Of a stretch of DNA of 64,000 bases, positions 38,050 to 46,521 are shown piece after piece; positions within the stretch are counted from its first letter, which is position 1, and every line of letters starts with the position of its first letter. Origin of the DNA: Yoonia vestfoldensis SKA53 (GTDB lineage: Bacteria; Pseudomonadota; Alphaproteobacteria; Rhodobacterales; Rhodobacteraceae); NCBI RefSeq assembly GCF_000152785.1, contig NZ_CH672414.1, positions 957,472-1,021,471 on the forward strand, read 5' to 3'. The notes under the pieces are model-generated. The model ran no database searches, was not told the DNA's origin, and was given only the letters and a program-made list of their open reading frames with translations. A program made the translations under genes and the position numbers.

Positions 38050-38606
38050 AATACTCATTGATTAAGAACTTGCTGATTGAGCTTATGCTTGTGTCCCTTT
38101 TGTATATCGCAGCGTTCGCGCTGACATTTGGGTTGCTGATGCCAGCGCAGCGCATGGTGCTGCCGGAGTTTGCCAACTACGCGAGCATCCTTTTCCTTCC
38201 GCACGGCGTCCGCGTTCTGACGGCATGGCTATTCGGCTTGCGGGCGGTACTGCTTCTGGCGCCCGGCGGCCTGCTGACGCATGGGTTTCTGCATGGCACA
38301 GCCGGTTTTTCAATCGATTATTTCTTCGCCGCACTCTTTGGAATTATATGCGCGACATCTACGTTCTGGCTGTTTGCCACGATGCGGATGGATTTCCATC
38401 GGGAGCGGGCAAAGACGATATCTTGGCGCGAAATTTTGCTCGCCGGGAGCTTTGCGTCCGTTATCAATGTGGCTGGGACATCTTACTTCTACGGCTCCGA
38501 CATTCAGTCATCGTCAGCGTATTTTATCGGTGACCTTGGAGGGCTGCTGGCTTGTATGGTAATATTGATGTTCGGATTTCGATGGATCCGGCGGGCAAGG
38601 CCATAA
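38046..38606 (+). CDS. Integral membrane protein, possibly MASE1-like
   Basis: 186 aa with about five hydrophobic segments (near residues 9-32, 45-75, 85-110, 125-145 and 155-178). LFLPHGVRVLTAWLFGLRAVLLLAPGGLL resembles the proline/histidine-rich turn of MASE1-type membrane sensory domains, but no output domain is attached. GTG start overlapping the winged-helix gene stop (GTGA) indicates translational coupling, so the two probably work as a regulator plus membrane sensor. Function not known. Confidence 0.6.
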   Translation: MKYSLIKNLLIELMLVSLLYIAAFALTFGLLMPAQRMVLPEFANYASILFLPHGVRVLTAWLFGLRAVLLLAPGGLLTHGFLHGTAGFSIDYFFAALFGIICATSTFWLFATMRMDFHRERAKTISWREILLAGSFASVINVAGTSYFYGSDIQSSSAYFIGDLGGLLACMVILMFGFRWIRRARP

Positions 38607-39139
38607 CAAGATTTTCGATAAGTCCAGCCCAGCGTGCGCCTCTCGCACGATGATGGGCAGGGCCAGCTGACGCGCTGCAGTTACTCCGCCTCATGTCATC
38701 CTGTCGCCACGCTCATTTTTCCTCATGGGTTGAGGAAATCAGCAGCGTTAAGCAATCTCGACGTTTTCAACAACGCTCACATGCAACTGCGCGTTTGTTC
38801 ATCGTCTTGATACTCAAGGACGAAAACCTCTAGGAGGCGTAAATCAGTTTTCCCTGTCGATCATCGAACTTTTGCGCAGGTCAGGGTTAGATGCGCCGGC
38901 CAAGTAACTCAGGAAAGCGGTGCGTCAACGCTGTCGAACCGGAAAGCTTCAAAGCTGATATCAACAGCTTGTGCAAGGATGTCGTCTCCCTGTGCGGCTT
39001 GTGCTCTTGTGACAGCCGAACGCCCTTTCCAGATTAAGTCTTATCGGGAATTTGACGGCAGCAAGACGAAAAAAAGCCCCGCGGGGGGCGTTTTTTTGGC
39101 GGGCGATTTTTTCTCAAGCCGCAGGCCAACGCGTGGCAC
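38607..39139. other. Intergenic region with a short decayed coding trace (0.5 kb)
   Basis: No start-to-stop gene is supported. On the minus strand, 38909-39040 is an open stretch without a start codon encoding DLIWKGRSAVTRAQAAQGD and then DDILAQAVDISFEAFRFDS before a stop; it looks like the C-terminus of a lost gene, identity unknown. The right part holds a terminator at 39069-39097. Confidence 0.4.
39069..39097. terminator. Bidirectional terminator downstream of the rfaH-like gene
   Basis: Seven A residues, stem GCCCC / GGGGC around a short GCGG loop, then seven T residues. It lies 43 bases past the stop of the minus-strand antiterminator gene and works for either strand. Confidence 0.8.
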
Positions 39140-39655
39140 TTAACTGACTTCGCGCTTGAGGCTTCTTGCGTCCACCGCAACGCGCGTTGCGCGGCCCATC
39201 AGATCAATCAGCAAATACACCCGCTCGGCTGCCGGCGTCGCCTCGACCTGGGCCACAAACTCGGCGAATGGGCCGTCGAGGATCCTGACCCAGTCGCCCT
39301 GATCAAATTGCGGCGCGGGCGTGATGTCGGGGGGCGCGAACCGGATCCGCAGTGCCGCGATCAGCCCTGCGGGGACGATCGCGGGCCCCTGCCCCAGCGT
39401 GACAAGCTTAGTGATGCCGCGCGTGCTGTTGACGGCCCTGACGCCGCCTGATGCAGCACTTGGCTGCACGAACACATACCCTGGGAAAGCCGGCACATCG
39501 CGGGTCACGAATTTGGCGCCGCGGCGTTCCGTGCGCAGCTCTGTCGGCGCGAAATGCGCCACCGACTGGCGCTCCAGATTGCGCAGTGCCATCAGCAGGC
39601 CATTCGGCCGCAATTGCGCAATGTGCCACGCGGCAGTGTCGTCTGGATGTGTCAC
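39140..39655 (-). CDS. NusG/RfaH-family transcription antiterminator
   Basis: 171 aa from a GTG start. The NusG N-terminal domain begins AAWHIAQLRPNGLLMALRNLERQ and ends VPAFPGYVFVQ; a linker with RAVNSTRGITKLVTLGQGPAIVP follows, and the KOW-like C-terminal part has FDQGDWVRILDGPFAEFVAQVE. Specialised NusG paralogues such as RfaH and LoaP let polymerase read through long polysaccharide operons. The GTG at 39653-39655 was chosen because GAAGG precedes it and the fold begins soon after; a longer frame upstream has no similarity. It may act on the locus at 46.5-63 kb, an inference. Confidence 0.82.
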   Translation of the reverse strand: MTHPDDTAAWHIAQLRPNGLLMALRNLERQSVAHFAPTELRTERRGAKFVTRDVPAFPGYVFVQPSAASGGVRAVNSTRGITKLVTLGQGPAIVPAGLIAALRIRFAPPDITPAPQFDQGDWVRILDGPFAEFVAQVEATPAAERVYLLIDLMGRATRVAVDARSLKREVS

Positions 39656-39888
39656 GGATTTGCCTTCATTGCCCTGCAGGCGGTCTGCGCCGCACGTTAG
39701 TACTATTTTAGCACTTACACGCTCGGCAAGTTCCTTACCATGGCAGATTACCGCTGTGCGGCAAACGGGCGCGCGATGGCAAAAAAACAGGCGGCACGTG
39801 GGGCGTTCTGCCCCGCCCCTTCGCGACATCATGCAGTCCTGAGTACCAGCTTTGCGCAAATCGTCGTCAGTGCCTCCCGCTTATCAAC

Positions 39889-40518
39889 CTAACGTTGTAT
39901 TTGGCTTCGTTTCGGTAAATTGCGCTTCTGACCCGTGCCGACCCGTGGCGCTGGCTCGGATTCTGTGGCCAGCCACGCCGTGAGCGCGCGACCGCGGGCC
40001 GCTTTGGCCTCGCTGACGTAGCGCATCAGCAGCCGTTGCGTGCGGGCGGGGTTCGGCACGCGCTGCTTTTTTTGCTGCCGGATGCAGCCCTCAAGCACGG
40101 CGATACGGCGCAGCGCGTCGCGTCTGCGGCTTTTCTCCGACGACCCGATATCGTTGAGCCAGAAGGTTGCGGCTTCCTCTATCGCGTCCGCGCCCCCGAA
40201 GCCTTGGGGGTTGGTGCCGCTGGCCTGCGCCTCAAACGCGGCCAACGCGTTCTGCGCCGCCACAAGGCGGGCCTCGGCCTGCGCAAGGGCGATGGCCTTC
40301 TGCGTGGCCTCATCGGGCGCCACGAGATCGCCCAGAGAGATTTGTGGCTGATCGAGTATCACCGACAAATATCTGGCAGCTAGGGCTTGGTCCGGCTTGC
40401 CCGTCGCGCCGTGACGGCGCGCATTCATGGCACTCACCGCCCTGCCCTCCGCAGTCTTGGGGCCGGTGCTTGAGGCGGCATTAGCGCGATTGCGCGCGGT
40501 GACACCCTTGCGCGTCAC
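39889..40518 (-). CDS. Unclassified protein with TGPKT...RRHG motif
   Basis: 209 aa. The N-terminus ARNRANAASSTGPKTAEGRAVSAMNARRHGATG has the T-G-P-[RK]-T-x-x-G-[RK]-x-x-S-x-x-N-[AS]-x-x-H-G pattern seen in many uncharacterised proteins near mobile elements. The middle is alanine-rich and likely helical or coiled (residues 70-120). The C-terminus is basic. No function can be assigned. Its start overlaps the stop of the upstream 226-aa gene by four bases, so they form a coupled pair. Confidence 0.6.
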   Translation of the reverse strand: MTRKGVTARNRANAASSTGPKTAEGRAVSAMNARRHGATGKPDQALAARYLSVILDQPQISLGDLVAPDEATQKAIALAQAEARLVAAQNALAAFEAQASGTNPQGFGGADAIEEAATFWLNDIGSSEKSRRRDALRRIAVLEGCIRQQKKQRVPNPARTQRLLMRYVSEAKAARGRALTAWLATESEPAPRVGTGQKRNLPKRSQIQR

Positions 40519-41195
40519 GGGCTTATGACCTCCGCGTCGGGAATATCGTGATCCGCGCGCAGGTGCTCCAGCGGTCGCGCGGATTGCAGCGCGTCGTAGT
40601 CTCGCCGCACCTCGCGCCTGCGGCGCTCGAGTTCAGGAATTTTTGCGTCGTGCTTGGCCAAAGTTCCGCTCGTGCTGGCGTAGGCGGCACTCATCAGGGT
40701 AACGGTGAAAATGCCCATGGCCGCAAGATCGGCTTCCAGCTCAGTCAATGCGACAGGGTCGTTCGTCATACAGCGATCGTCGAGGGTTCTCTTGAATGCG
40801 TCTGCAACGTCCTTGTTCGGGAGGTGGGGTTCCTGCCAATCGTTCTTGTAGCCGCCGGCATCAATGAATGCACGCCAATCGGCGTCCAGCGCCGCATCGT
40901 GGATGACCTTGTAGTGCGCCTCGACAGCACGCTTGATCCGGAAGCGGAGGTCTTCGCGCATCTCTGCATTGTACATCCTGCGCCTCTGGACCAATTCCCA
41001 CTCGATCGCGATGAGGTTCTCTGCGACAACGCATTCGTAGGGAGTGACGGGGATCAGGGACGCGATCAAGCCCTCCCTAAAAGGGTCAAAGCTGCCCGCC
41101 ACTTCGCCAAGAACGGCGGGGCGTGTTGACAGCAGCTCGGCAAAGCTCTGGATGCCAAAGCGGGCGGGGTCGGGAAGTTTTGGTTGTTTTGGCAT
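40515..41195 (-). CDS. Unclassified 226-aa protein coupled to the TGPKT protein
   Basis: 226 aa, not recognised. N-terminus MPKQPKLPDPARFGIQSFAE, then a helical region LIASLIPVTPYECVVAENLIAIEWELVQRR (two motifs) and RRMYNAEMREDLRFRIKRAVEAHYK. The C-terminus ELERRRREVRRDYDALQSARPLEHL is basic and likely coiled-coil. The ECVVAENLIAIEWEL phrase recurs in small proteins found next to recombinases in Rhodobacterales as far as I recall. Coupled by ATGA overlap to the following gene. Confidence 0.58.
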   Translation of the reverse strand: MPKQPKLPDPARFGIQSFAELLSTRPAVLGEVAGSFDPFREGLIASLIPVTPYECVVAENLIAIEWELVQRRRMYNAEMREDLRFRIKRAVEAHYKVIHDAALDADWRAFIDAGGYKNDWQEPHLPNKDVADAFKRTLDDRCMTNDPVALTELEADLAAMGIFTVTLMSAAYASTSGTLAKHDAKIPELERRRREVRRDYDALQSARPLEHLRADHDIPDAEVISP

Positions 41196-41319
41196 GGTAC
41201 AGCGCCGCTCTCATTCATTTGCGCCCGCATCCGCCGCGCATCGCGTGGTTATGGTGAGCAGTGGAAGACCTCTCCTTCCCGCCATAATATTTAAGATGAG
41301 TGCAATCTCCAAACGAAAG

Positions 41320-41340
41320 AAAACCCCAAAAGGGGGTTTT
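41320..41340. terminator. Bidirectional terminator between the XRE gene and the coupled pair
   Basis: AAAACCCC / GGGGTTTT arms around a 5-base loop. It lies 46 bases past the XRE gene stop on the minus strand, where TTTT ends the stem. Confidence 0.7.
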
Positions 41341-41385
41341 GCGCGGGGCCGTAGATGGAGCAGTGAGCACGGCGATAACATTTTG

Positions 41386-41661
41386 CTATCTGCGCGGTGT
41401 GTCCACGCGGATCCCCGGCCTGTCGTCGGGAGTGCCGATGAATTCGATACCGTGGGCTTCGAAGTAGGCCTTGAGTTGCACGAGATACCCCTTGCGCGAC
41501 TTGGGCACGCCAGAAGTTGCTTCGTATCGTTTGATGGTTGCTAGGCCAATTTCTGTGCTTGCTGCGATAACTTGGGTCGTTAATCCCAACGCCGCACGCG
41601 CGGCCCTGATTTGCTCCGATGTCAAAATTCCCACTTGCTCTTTTGACACTTTTGGCATCAT
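41386..41661 (-). CDS. XRE-family helix-turn-helix regulator
   Basis: 91 aa. HTH at about residues 14-50: LTSEQIRAARAALGLTTQVIAASTEIGLATIKRYE, followed by the tail KAYFEAHGIEFIGTPDDRPGIRV, a very common form of XRE repressors carried on phages and integrative elements. The start lies only nine bases from the divergent recombinase start, so it is well placed to control that gene and itself. Both promoters must overlap coding sequence. Confidence 0.82.
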   Translation of the reverse strand: MMPKVSKEQVGILTSEQIRAARAALGLTTQVIAASTEIGLATIKRYEATSGVPKSRKGYLVQLKAYFEAHGIEFIGTPDDRPGIRVDTPRR

Positions 41662-41670
41662 ATTATCCCA

Positions 41671-42576
41671 ATGAAAAAGTTAGCAGAATCAGACTGGCGT
41701 ACGGAATTCAGTCGCCTCGAGGGCGCATTCTCACCGCACACACTCAGGGCATACTACACCGACATTGCCGCCTTCGTCGACTGGTGTGAAAAACTTGAGT
41801 TAGAATGGTTGCCAACAACGTCGGAGATACTGTGCCGTCACCTCAATTGGATGGCGCATAGGGGGCTTAAGTTCACGACCATCCGCCGTCGGCTATACGC
41901 CGTCCGTCGCCTCAATATGATTATGGATGCACCGGAGTTGACGCGCGATTTGGGCGTCGACTTGACCGTGCGGCGCATCAGGCGCGCGCAGCCCAACAGA
42001 CCCGGACAGGCACGCGGCCTGACGGGCGATGTGCTCAAAAGGATGATTTATGCGCAGCCTGACAATCCGTGGGGCCTCAGAAACAAGGCCATATTGTCAT
42101 TGGGCTACGACTTGCTTGCGCGCCGATCCGAGATCACGGCGCTGCGGACCGACGACGTGACATGGCGCCCCGACGGGACGCTCGAAGTCATCGTGCGCAG
42201 GTCAAAGGCCGACCCGTTCGGGATGGGCCGGTTAGCGTTCACGTCGCAACGCTCGGCCGAACTGGTTGGGGAGTGGCTGGCCTGGCGCGGGCCGGAGATC
42301 GGGCCGCTGTTTTGCGGGATCTACCAAGGCGTCGCGATCGATCGCGCACTCTCAGGTGCCAGCGTGAAACTCGTTGTCAAAAACGCGGCAAGAGCCGTGG
42401 GGTATGACGAGAGTATCGTGGGCGAGTTCAGCGCCCACTCCCTGCGCGTGGGTGCGGCGCAGGATTTGCTCAAAAAGGGACATGACACTGCGGCGATCAT
42501 GCGGGCGGGCGGGTGGTCAAGCGTGACCGTGTTGGGGCGGTACTTGGCTAAAGCGGAGCATAATGTGTGGGCTTAG
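41671..42576 (+). CDS. Tyrosine recombinase (phage-integrase family)
   Basis: 301 aa. SAM-like N-terminal domain at residues 10-90 (FSPHTLRAYYTDIAAFVDWCE) and catalytic domain at 110-300 with Arg151 in LLARRSEITAL, Lys179, His256-x-x-Arg259 in HSLRVG, Trp282 in GGWSS and the nucleophile Tyr291 in LGRYL. All six catalytic positions are present, so it is likely active. No ribosome site is visible before the ATG, which could mean leaderless translation. It is divergent from an XRE regulator. Target site unknown; it could be the integrase of the surrounding cassette or a resident Xer-like enzyme. Confidence 0.88.
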   Translation: MKKLAESDWRTEFSRLEGAFSPHTLRAYYTDIAAFVDWCEKLELEWLPTTSEILCRHLNWMAHRGLKFTTIRRRLYAVRRLNMIMDAPELTRDLGVDLTVRRIRRAQPNRPGQARGLTGDVLKRMIYAQPDNPWGLRNKAILSLGYDLLARRSEITALRTDDVTWRPDGTLEVIVRRSKADPFGMGRLAFTSQRSAELVGEWLAWRGPEIGPLFCGIYQGVAIDRALSGASVKLVVKNAARAVGYDESIVGEFSAHSLRVGAAQDLLKKGHDTAAIMRAGGWSSVTVLGRYLAKAEHNVWA

Positions 42577-42692
42577 CCGCATTATCAGATGGTGCTAGGC
42601 GCTGTGTGGTGCTGGCTTAGATCATTGTTCAGACTGGCCGTCGATCGGACCTGACGGCCATTTATTTGTAAGCGTCCGGTGTCGGCGCGGTC

Positions 42693-44246
42693 TCAGGCGT
42701 TTTCGGCCCGCCAGTTCCACGGCATGAGTTCATCGATGCGATTGATCTTGTGATCGGGCAGGCGCTGGAGGACCCATGTGAGCCACGCTTCGGGGTCGAC
42801 GTTGTTCATCTTGGCGGTTTCGATAAGTGTATAGGCGATGGCGGCTGCCTTTCCGCCGCCGATTGACCCCATGAACAGATAATTCTTCCTGCCAAGGGCA
42901 ATAGGTCTGATCGACCGCTCACAGGTATTGTTGTCCAGCTCGAGCTGCCCGTCGCTGAGATAGCCGCGCGCTTTGGGCATGCGGTTCAGCGCATATCGGA
43001 TTGCTTCAGCCAGTTTGGTTTTGCCGGAGATTTTGCGCAGCTGTGCCTGCAACCAAATCTCTAACACATCAAAGACCGGCTTGGCCTTGGCCTGCCGCAG
43101 GGTGACGCGCTCTTGCGGGGATTTGCCCCGCGCCTCCTTCTCCACAGCATAGAGCTGTGCAATCTGCTTGATCGCCTGTTGGGCAATGGGAGAACCGGTG
43201 CGTTCAACCTCATCGACAAATTTGCGGCGCACATGGACTATGCAGGCCTGTTCGTCAGCCTTGCCCACGCCGAACAGGCCATTGAACCCGGCGAAGCCAT
43301 CGGCATGGACCGTGCCAGTATAGCCCGCAAGATGGTTGGCGGGATGCTCGCCCTTCCGATCGACGCTGAACAGATACCAGGCGCAGGGGGGTGATGCCCC
43401 GCACCACGGACGTTCGTCCCGGACATAACTCCAGAGCCGGGCGGTTTTGGTCTTTGTTGTGTTGGCGCACACCTGCAGCTTTACAGGGGTGTCGTCTGCA
43501 AAAAGGGCCGGGCCCGCCCGAACCAGTTTACCGATATGCTCGGCCAGAGGCTCCAGCAGCGCCGTTGTGCGCCCGACCCAGTCGCTGAGCGAGGAGCGGT
43601 GCAAATCAACCCCTTCGCGGGCGTAGATCTTAGATTGCCGCTCAAGCGGCAGGTGATCGCAATATTTGCCAACCAGCATGTGCGCCACGAAGCCGGGCCC
43701 GGGTCGCCCACGCTCGATCAGGCGCGAGGGCAACGGGGCTTGGGCGAAGGCTTCACAGCAGGTGCAGGCCATACGGGGGCGGATGAACCGGCGCACGATG
43801 AAGTGACCTGGGATGTAATCCAGCTCTTGGGTGATATCTTCGCCCACCTGGCGCAGGGTGCTGCCGCAGCCAGTGCATGCCTCGCCGGGTGAGAGGACCT
43901 CATCGTGCCGATCCAGGTGATCTGGCAGGGGCTTGCGGCTATGCTGGCGTTTGTTGAGTGGGTCCTCTTCGTCGCCAGGCGACGGCTCGGTGCGTTGATC
44001 CTCTGCAGCCTGCGCGATCTCGTCGTCTTCCGGAAGATCGAGGGCCAGTTGATCAATGCCCTCTGACTTAGAACCGAAGCGCGCCTTGCGATGGCCGTGT
44101 AGCTCGGCCTTCAGCTTCTCGATTTGGTAGGCTTGAGACTGGATATGCTGGAGCATTTGTGCGCTCACAGCGCGCAGCTCGTCAGGGTCTTCGGGCAGGG
44201 ATTTGAAGGCGTCCAGCATGGCGCAATCAATACCAGATCGCCCCAC
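42693..44246 (-). CDS. tnpC: IS66 transposase TnpC
   Basis: 517 aa DDE transposase of IS66. The N-terminal coiled-coil [17 protein letters not shown], zinc-ribbon [14 protein letters not shown] with the [20 protein letters not shown] segment read in two motifs, catalytic [10 protein letters not shown], and the C-terminal [23 protein letters not shown] are all present. Length matches the family (500-520), so the gene seems intact. Confidence 0.95.
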   Translation of the reverse strand: MGRSGIDCAMLDAFKSLPEDPDELRAVSAQMLQHIQSQAYQIEKLKAELHGHRKARFGSKSEGIDQLALDLPEDDEIAQAAEDQRTEPSPGDEEDPLNKRQHSRKPLPDHLDRHDEVLSPGEACTGCGSTLRQVGEDITQELDYIPGHFIVRRFIRPRMACTCCEAFAQAPLPSRLIERGRPGPGFVAHMLVGKYCDHLPLERQSKIYAREGVDLHRSSLSDWVGRTTALLEPLAEHIGKLVRAGPALFADDTPVKLQVCANTTKTKTARLWSYVRDERPWCGASPPCAWYLFSVDRKGEHPANHLAGYTGTVHADGFAGFNGLFGVGKADEQACIVHVRRKFVDEVERTGSPIAQQAIKQIAQLYAVEKEARGKSPQERVTLRQAKAKPVFDVLEIWLQAQLRKISGKTKLAEAIRYALNRMPKARGYLSDGQLELDNNTCERSIRPIALGRKNYLFMGSIGGGKAAAIAYTLIETAKMNNVDPEAWLTWVLQRLPDHKINRIDELMPWNWRAENA

Positions 44247-44297
44247 ATGAGGGAACGCAAAATAGCGCCAAGACCCATGTTTTGTTGGGCTTTACCT

Positions 44298-44645
44298 CTA
44301 TCCCGCGACCAGCGGTCGCCACGTCTTTTGCGGCGTCCGCCAGTCGAGCCCTTCCAGTAACATCGACAACTGCGACGAGCTCAAACTGACCTTACCTTCC
44401 TTCGCCGCGGGCCAAACAAACCGGCCCTGTTCCAGCCGCTTTGTAAACAGGCAGGCCCCTTGCGTATCCCACCAGATGATCTTCAAAAGATCACCCCGGC
44501 GACCACGAAATACAAACATGTGGCCCGAATAAAGATCCTCGGCCAAAACCTGTTCCGCCGGTGCCGCCAGCGTATTGAAACCCCGCCGCATGTCCGTGAC
44601 GCCGGCCGCCAGCCAAACCCGCGTGTTGCTTGGCACCGGGATCAT
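44298..44645 (-). CDS. tnpB: IS66 accessory protein TnpB
   Basis: 115 aa, the IS66 Orf2 protein: [39 protein letters not shown] and [17 protein letters not shown]. The ATG at 44643-44645 overlaps the tnpA remnant stop by four bases (ATGA), the usual coupling. Needed with TnpA for IS66 transposition. Confidence 0.93.
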   Translation of the reverse strand: MIPVPSNTRVWLAAGVTDMRRGFNTLAAPAEQVLAEDLYSGHMFVFRGRRGDLLKIIWWDTQGACLFTKRLEQGRFVWPAAKEGKVSLSSSQLSMLLEGLDWRTPQKTWRPLVAG

Positions 44646-44770
44646 TGCGCCACTGCCTCGACCATCGCCACGATCGCTGACAGCGCGGTGGCACCCGCCA
44701 CCAATAAACGAACACCGGGGGCAGCACCAAACCGTGACAGGTCCAGATCGCTTGAATCCGCTCAATATAT
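44642..44770 (-). pseudogene. IS66 tnpA C-terminal remnant
   Basis: About 38 codons ending [21 protein letters not shown] and stop resemble the end of IS66 TnpA. Reading upstream, a stop occurs next to the IS3 border, so the rest of tnpA has been lost or replaced. Confidence 0.6.
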
Positions 44771-44855
44771 TGTCTGACGTCAGCACCTGTGGGTCTGATT
44801 TGAGGATTTGAACAACGGAGGATTTCTGGTTCATCTTATCGATTAGGAGATCGAG

Positions 44856-45230
44856 ATGATGAAGAAACCTGAAACTTCGAAGGACGCGGCTGACAAGCTG
44901 GTCAAGAACATCCGCCGCAAGACTCGCCAGACGTATTCAGCGGAGGAAAAGATCCGCATTGTCCTGGCCGGTTTGCGTGGCGAGGAAAGCATTTCTGTGC
45001 TGTGCCGGCGCGAGGGTATTGCCGAAAGCCTGTATTACAGCTGGTCGAAGGAATTTCTCGAGGCTGGCAAGCGGCGGTTGTCAGGTGATACCGCTCGTCA
45101 AGCGACGTCGCTGGAGGTGAAGGATTTGCGTTCTGAAGCCTTGGCGTTGAAGGAATGCGTGGCCGATCTCACCCTTGAAAACCGCTTGCTCAAAAAAAGT
45201 ATGACAGGGGCTGGGGAGGCCCAGGAATGA
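44856..45230 (+). CDS. IS3-family transposase OrfA
   Basis: 124 aa. HTH region [44 protein letters not shown] (two motifs) followed by a leucine-zipper helix [28 protein letters not shown]. It binds the terminal repeats. The stop overlaps the orfB start by four bases (ATGA); in IS3 elements OrfAB is usually made by frameshift, and coupled translation is the alternative here. Confidence 0.92.
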   Translation: MMKKPETSKDAADKLVKNIRRKTRQTYSAEEKIRIVLAGLRGEESISVLCRREGIAESLYYSWSKEFLEAGKRRLSGDTARQATSLEVKDLRSEALALKECVADLTLENRLLKKSMTGAGEAQE

Positions 45231-46207
45231 GGTATCACGCATCAGAGAAGCTGGAAATCATCCGCACTGTCGAAGGGTCGCATCTGCCGACCAAGAAGAC
45301 GCTTGATATGTTGGGGATCCCGCGCACCACATTTTACCGATGGTATGACCGCTACCTCGAGGGTGGGTTTGATGCCCTGGCGGATCATTCGCCACGGCCA
45401 AGATCGATTTGGAACCGCATTCCGCAAGACCGGCGCGATGATCTGATCGAGTTTGCGCTGGAACATGAGGCGCTGACCACGCGGGAGCTTGCGGTCAAAT
45501 ACACCGATGAGAAGCGGTATTTTATATCTGAATCATCGGCTTACCGTATATTGAAAGCGGCTGATCTGATCACGGCGCCCGATTATGTGGTGATCAAGGC
45601 AGCTGAAGAGTTTACTGACAAAACCACGGCTATCAACGAGATGTGGCAGACCGACTTCACCTACTTCAAGATTATCGGCTGGGGCTGGTATTACCTCAGC
45701 ACAATTCTGGACGATTACAGTCGCTATCTCATCGCCTGGAAACTCTGCACAAACATGCGTGCCGAGGACGTGACAGACACGATCGAACTGGCCCTGACGG
45801 CATCCGGTTGCGATCAAGCAGTCTTGCGTCACAAGCCGCGTCTGCTCAGTGATAATGGCTCGTGCGACATCTCCGGCGACTTGGCGGAATGGCTGGAGGG
45901 ACAAAAAATGAAGCACATCCGCAGCGCGCCCTTCCACCCGCAAACCCAAGGCAAGATCGAGCGCTGGCATCAGACAATGAAAAACCGCATCCTCTTGGAA
46001 AACTACTATCTTCCGGGCGATCTTGAGCGTCAGATCGGTGCCTTCGTCGAGTATTACAACAACCAGCGTTACCACGAGAGCCTAAACAACGTCACACCGG
46101 CCGATGTCTACTTTGGCCGCGACAAAGCCATCCTGCATGAAAGGGAAAAGATCAAAAAGCAGACGATCCACCAACGCCGCTTGCAACATCGAAAACAAGC
46201 AGCATAA
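45227..46207 (+). CDS. IS3-family transposase OrfB
   Basis: 326 aa integrase-fold transposase. HTH_21-like region, then rve domain with catalytic Asp143 (WQTDFTYF), Asp209 (LLSDNGSCD) and Glu245 (GKIERWHQT). The C-terminus NQRYHESLNNVTPADVYFG is typical. All catalytic residues are intact, so the element may be active. Confidence 0.93.
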   Translation: MRYHASEKLEIIRTVEGSHLPTKKTLDMLGIPRTTFYRWYDRYLEGGFDALADHSPRPRSIWNRIPQDRRDDLIEFALEHEALTTRELAVKYTDEKRYFISESSAYRILKAADLITAPDYVVIKAAEEFTDKTTAINEMWQTDFTYFKIIGWGWYYLSTILDDYSRYLIAWKLCTNMRAEDVTDTIELALTASGCDQAVLRHKPRLLSDNGSCDISGDLAEWLEGQKMKHIRSAPFHPQTQGKIERWHQTMKNRILLENYYLPGDLERQIGAFVEYYNNQRYHESLNNVTPADVYFGRDKAILHEREKIKKQTIHQRRLQHRKQAA

Positions 46208-46282
46208 TCAATCACACAAACGAACCTGAGCCTCCAATGCTCAAGCCTTTCTGAAGCCCCATTTTATTTGACGGCGGACACT

Positions 46283-46510
46283 GAGACGATAAACGGTAAC
46301 TACAAAACTTAGCTGGTTCACCGCCAAGGACCTTGGCGCAACCTGCAGGATCTGGAGATGGCCACCCTTAGCTGGGTGGATTTATTCAACAACCGGCGAC
46401 TGCTTGGACCCATCAGAAGCATCCCGCCAGCAGAGGGCGAAGAGAACTTCTATGCACAGCGCGACTTGCTCGATATGGTCACGAGAGATGAAGCTGTAAG
46501 TCTCCGATGA
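46283..46510 (+). pseudogene. C-terminal remnant of a second IS3-family OrfB
   Basis: Starts exactly at the border of the preceding element: ETINGNYKT, an in-frame TAG, then LVHRQGPWRNLQDLEMATL and SWVDLFNNRRLLGPIRSIP, ending at TGA 46508-46510. This is the usual C-terminus of IS3/IS51-type OrfB (RRGPWR ... WVDWFNNRRLLEPIG). The 5' part has been lost. Confidence 0.85.
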
Positions 46511-46521
46511 AACCGGAGCGA

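Larger units (their letters stand above)
42668..44770 (-). mobile_element. IS66-family insertion sequence, truncated at its tnpA end
   Basis: The intact end starts at 42668 with GTAAGCGTCCGGTGTCGGCG, a typical IS66 terminal repeat. The genes tnpC and tnpB are complete; tnpA is cut off at the junction with the next element at 44770 and no opposite terminal repeat is found. The element therefore cannot move on its own. Confidence 0.85.
44771..46280 (+). mobile_element. IS3-family insertion sequence, apparently complete
   Basis: 1510 bases from TGTCTGACGTCAG to the inverse of TGTCCGCCGTCAA; ten of the first 13 positions of the two ends agree. It carries overlapping orfA and orfB. Flanks (CAATATAT and CTGAGACG) show no target duplication, so it has recombined or caused a deletion since insertion. 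Confidence 0.8.

Noticed and set aside
44759..46290. Target-site duplication of the IS3 element
   Set aside because: The flanking bases on the two sides do not match at any length of 3-5.
36161..46510. Intact prophage
   Set aside because: No capsid, tail, terminase or lysis genes are present; only recombinase, XRE and IS genes.
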